Origin: Chlamydiota bacterium
Lineage (GTDB): Bacteria > Chlamydiota > Chlamydiia > Chlamydiales > Rhabdochlamydiaceae
Direction of reading: 5' to 3'
DNA: 5,258 nt
NCBI GenBank assembly: GCA_023265495.1
Contig: JAHFTP010000128.1
Span: 1-5,258, forward strand
Shown here: one piece after another, positions 3,023-5,258 of the stretch
How the letters are laid out: each line of letters starts with the position of its first letter
How positions within the stretch are numbered: the first letter of the stretch is position 1
The notes under the pieces: model-generated
Told to the model about the DNA's origin: nothing
The model's database searches: none
Seen by the model: the letters and a program-made list of their open reading frames with translations, nothing else
Made by a program: the position numbers and the translations under genes

Positions 3023-5258
3023 ATGACACATCTTCCAAGCACGCTGAATACCTTAAAAACTCTTAGCAAAGACAAAAGCTATTACTATTCTCTACCGGCT
3101 TTAGAAGAGCAAAAAATCGCTAAGATCAGCAGGCTTCCCGTCTCTATTCGTATTATGCTTGAGTCGCTACTGAGAAATTGTGATGGAAAGCGTGTCAAAG
3201 AAGAGGACGTCCTTCGCCTTGCCAAGTGGGACGCAAAAGAGGCAGAGAAAACAGGAGAAGTTCCCTTTGTCGTCTCTCGGGTCATATTGCAAGACTTTAC
3301 AGGAGTGCCACTACTTGTCGATTTGGCTGCGATGAGAGATGCTGTCGCTCAGCAAGGACACAATAGCAGCATGATTGAACCGCAGGTGCCTGTAGACCTC
3401 GTCGTAGACCATTCTGTCCAGGTGGATCGGTCCGGCACATCAGATTCCTTTGCCTTCAACTTGCAGATAGAGTTTTCCAGAAATCAAGAGCGCTACTCCT
3501 TTTTAAAATGGGGACAAGAAGCGTTTAAAACATTTAAGGTCATCCCTCCCGGCATTGGCATTGTTCACCAAGTCAATCTCGAATACCTAGCAACTGTTAT
3601 TGTCCAAGAAAAGAAGGGTGAATATTCTCTCCTATATCCAGACACCCTCGTTGGAACGGATTCTCATACAACCATGATTAATGGCTTAGGGGTTCTAGGA
3701 TGGGGAGTAGGGGGAATAGAGGCGGAGGCTGCCATGCTAGGACAGCCCGTCTTTTTGCAGTCTCCAGAAGTGATTGGCTTTCATTTAAGCGGCAAGCTCA
3801 AAGAGGGCGTGACTGCGACGGACTTGACCTTGCGCGTCACAGAAATACTAAGAAAAGAAAAAGTCGTAGGCAAGTTCGTCGAGTTCTTTGGAGAGGGAGC
3901 AAGACGCCTTACCGTTGCCGACAGAGCGACAATTGGAAATATGGCGCCGGAATATGGAGCTACGGTCGGTTTTTTCCCAGTCGATGAAAAAACCTTGGAC
4001 TACTTGCAAATGAGAGGAAAAACTAAGCAAGAAACAGAACAAATTAAAGAATATCTTTCCTCACAGAAAATGTTTGGCATTCCAGGAAGTGGAGAGATCG
4101 ACTACACCAAAGTCGTGGAACTCGACCTCAGCAGCATAAATCCCTGTGTGGCCGGACCAAAAAGGCCTCAAGACCGTATCGACCTATCCCTAGTGAAACC
4201 CACTTTTACTAAGCTCCTAGCGGCTCCTGTAAAAGAAGGTGGCTACGGCATCACAGAGAATAAACTCCATGTACAGGTAGGAGTACATTCTGAAGGCTTT
4301 TTTTCTTTAAATAAAGAGCATGATATGGGAGGTAAGGAGGTCTATGAAGAAGATCTCAAAGAACCCAGATGGAGTGAATCAGAAATGGTTACGAACAGAC
4401 CCTTCATCCACGCAGAGGCTACTCCGGGATATCAGTCTCATCCTTGCGACATCATTTTAAAGCATGGATCCATTGTGATTGCAGCGATCACAAGCTGCAC
4501 GAATACAAGCAACCCTGCAGTGATGATCGGAGCGGCGCTCCTTGCAAAAAAAGCAGTAGAAAAAGGACTGCAAGTCAATTCTCTTATCAAGACGAGTCTA
4601 GCCCCCGGATCAAGAGTTGTAACCGACTACCTGCAAAAAGCCGACCTGCAAAAGTATCTGGACAAGCTCGGATTCCAGCTCGTTGCCTATGGGTGTACTA
4701 CGTGCATAGGCAACAGTGGACCCTTAGATGAAAAAATAGAAAAATCTATCAAAACCTATGACCTCATCACCGCAAGTGTGCTTTCAGGAAATCGAAATTT
4801 TGAAGCACGCATCCATAGCGATGTCAAAGCCAACTTTTTAATGTCACCTCCTCTTGTCGTAGCCTTTGCTTTGGCTGGAAGGGTGGATATAGACATGGAC
4901 AAAGAACCTATAGGCATAAGCACATCCGGACAACCAGTATTCTTAAAAGATGTATGGCCCACGGAAGAAGAAATACAGCACACCATCTCTGCATGTATCC
5001 GCCCTGAAATGTTCCAAAGTAGATACTCTTCCATACTACAAGATGCTACCGAATGGAATAAGGTCACTATCCGGAAAAGCTCTCAATACCATTGGGAGAA
5101 AAAAAGCACCTACATCCAAAAGCCTCCTTATTTTGACGGGTTTTCACAGGCTCTGCCCAAAATGACAGAGATGAAAGGGATGCGCGCGCTTGCCCTTTTT
5201 GGAGACTCCGTCACCACAGATCACATTTCTCCTGCAGGAGCATTTCATGCAAAATCAC
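3023..5258 (+). CDS. acnA: Aconitate hydratase A (aconitase), C-terminus cut by window edge
   Basis: Cytoplasmic [4Fe-4S] enzyme that interconverts citrate and isocitrate through cis-aconitate in the TCA cycle, in the AcnA/IRP1 family. The first 745 codons are visible; about 180 residues, most of swivelling domain 4, lie beyond the window. Landmarks: YYSLP near the N-terminus, QDFTGVP (90-96), PVDLVVDHSV, GTDSHTTMINGLG (211-223), the WGVGGIEAEAAMLGQP block, VGKFVEFFG, AGPKRPQDR (377-385), SCTNTSNP with Cys492, GCTTCIGNSGP with Cys558 and Cys561, NRNFEAR (590-596) and GDSVTTDHISPAG (727-739). The 66- and 3-residue cysteine spacing equals that of E. coli AcnA (435/501/504 from memory), so the cluster site is intact. 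From residue 1 to PKRPQDR the alignment with E. coli is almost gap-free, but the stretch from there to Cys492 is about twice as long. AcnA apo-proteins can bind RNA; nothing here shows whether this one does. No operon partner is visible, and it is probably transcribed separately from the porin gene. Confidence 0.97.
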   Translation, partial: MTHLPSTLNTLKTLSKDKSYYYSLPALEEQKIAKISRLPVSIRIMLESLLRNCDGKRVKEEDVLRLAKWDAKEAEKTGEVPFVVSRVILQDFTGVPLLVDLAAMRDAVAQQGHNSSMIEPQVPVDLVVDHSVQVDRSGTSDSFAFNLQIEFSRNQERYSFLKWGQEAFKTFKVIPPGIGIVHQVNLEYLATVIVQEKKGEYSLLYPDTLVGTDSHTTMINGLGVLGWGVGGIEAEAAMLGQPVFLQSPEVIGFHLSGKLKEGVTATDLTLRVTEILRKEKVVGKFVEFFGEGARRLTVADRATIGNMAPEYGATVGFFPVDEKTLDYLQMRGKTKQETEQIKEYLSSQKMFGIPGSGEIDYTKVVELDLSSINPCVAGPKRPQDRIDLSLVKPTFTKLLAAPVKEGGYGITENKLHVQVGVHSEGFFSLNKEHDMGGKEVYEEDLKEPRWSESEMVTNRPFIHAEATPGYQSHPCDIILKHGSIVIAAITSCTNTSNPAVMIGAALLAKKAVEKGLQVNSLIKTSLAPGSRVVTDYLQKADLQKYLDKLGFQLVAYGCTTCIGNSGPLDEKIEKSIKTYDLITASVLSGNRNFEARIHSDVKANFLMSPPLVVAFALAGRVDIDMDKEPIGISTSGQPVFLKDVWPTEEEIQHTISACIRPEMFQSRYSSILQDATEWNKVTIRKSSQYHWEKKSTYIQKPPYFDGFSQALPKMTEMKGMRALALFGDSVTTDHISPAGAFHAKS

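Noticed and set aside
4790..4810. Gly-to-Ala change in the NRNFEGR block of AcnA as an active-site defect
   Set aside because: The two arginines and the asparagines are intact and the residue between them varies among aconitases, so activity is probably unaffected.
3085..5165. Several 64-103-codon frames on both strands inside acnA
   Set aside because: The whole interval is covered by conserved aconitase sequence in one frame; these are chance openings in other frames.

Overview
The window looks like bacterial chromosome from a Gram-negative, host-associated organism. The best guess is an environmental (Parachlamydiales-like) member of the Chlamydiota. A Legionella-like gammaproteobacterium is the main alternative, because the outer-membrane family found here occurs in both groups. 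The guess rests on the Lpg1974/MOMP-like porin, the style of the AcnA sequence and the moderate, roughly mid-40s GC content judged by eye. It is an inference from remembered families, not from a search.

Layout. (1) Positions 1-1096, minus strand: most of an MFS transporter of the anion:cation symporter (ACS) type, with its C-terminus cut off by the window edge. (2) Positions 1097-1480: a 384-bp divergent intergenic region. It holds a 12-bp palindrome, a long-range inverted repeat that includes a perfect but orphan Shine-Dalgarno sequence on the minus strand, a small nested hairpin, a pair of CT-rich direct repeats and one plausible plus-strand promoter. (3) Positions 1481-2560, plus strand: a complete 359-residue outer-membrane beta-barrel of the Lpg1974 pore-forming family, with a signal peptide and a C-terminal Phe. 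A double-hairpin terminator-like element follows at 2581-2627. (4) Positions 2702-2971, plus strand: the N-terminus of a GH18 chitinase-like protein, consisting of a signal peptide and about 46 residues of catalytic domain. The codon correctly spaced from the Shine-Dalgarno is ATA, and the reading frame ends after 89 codons in a perfect 13-bp hairpin and AT-rich sequence. I call it a pseudogene remnant. (5) From 3023 to the window end, plus strand: the first 745 codons of aconitate hydratase A (acnA), with all three iron-sulfur cysteines and an unusually long linker before the first of them.

The genes do not form an obvious single pathway. A broad functional link is possible: a porin for outer-membrane passage, an ACS-type organic-anion carrier for the inner membrane, and a TCA-cycle enzyme. 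This is only suggestive, since the porin has its own terminator and the transporter is divergent. No mobile-element gene, tRNA, rRNA or CRISPR array was seen. The most interesting parts are the decayed chitinase with its ATA start and hairpin junction, and the structured leader of the transporter gene.
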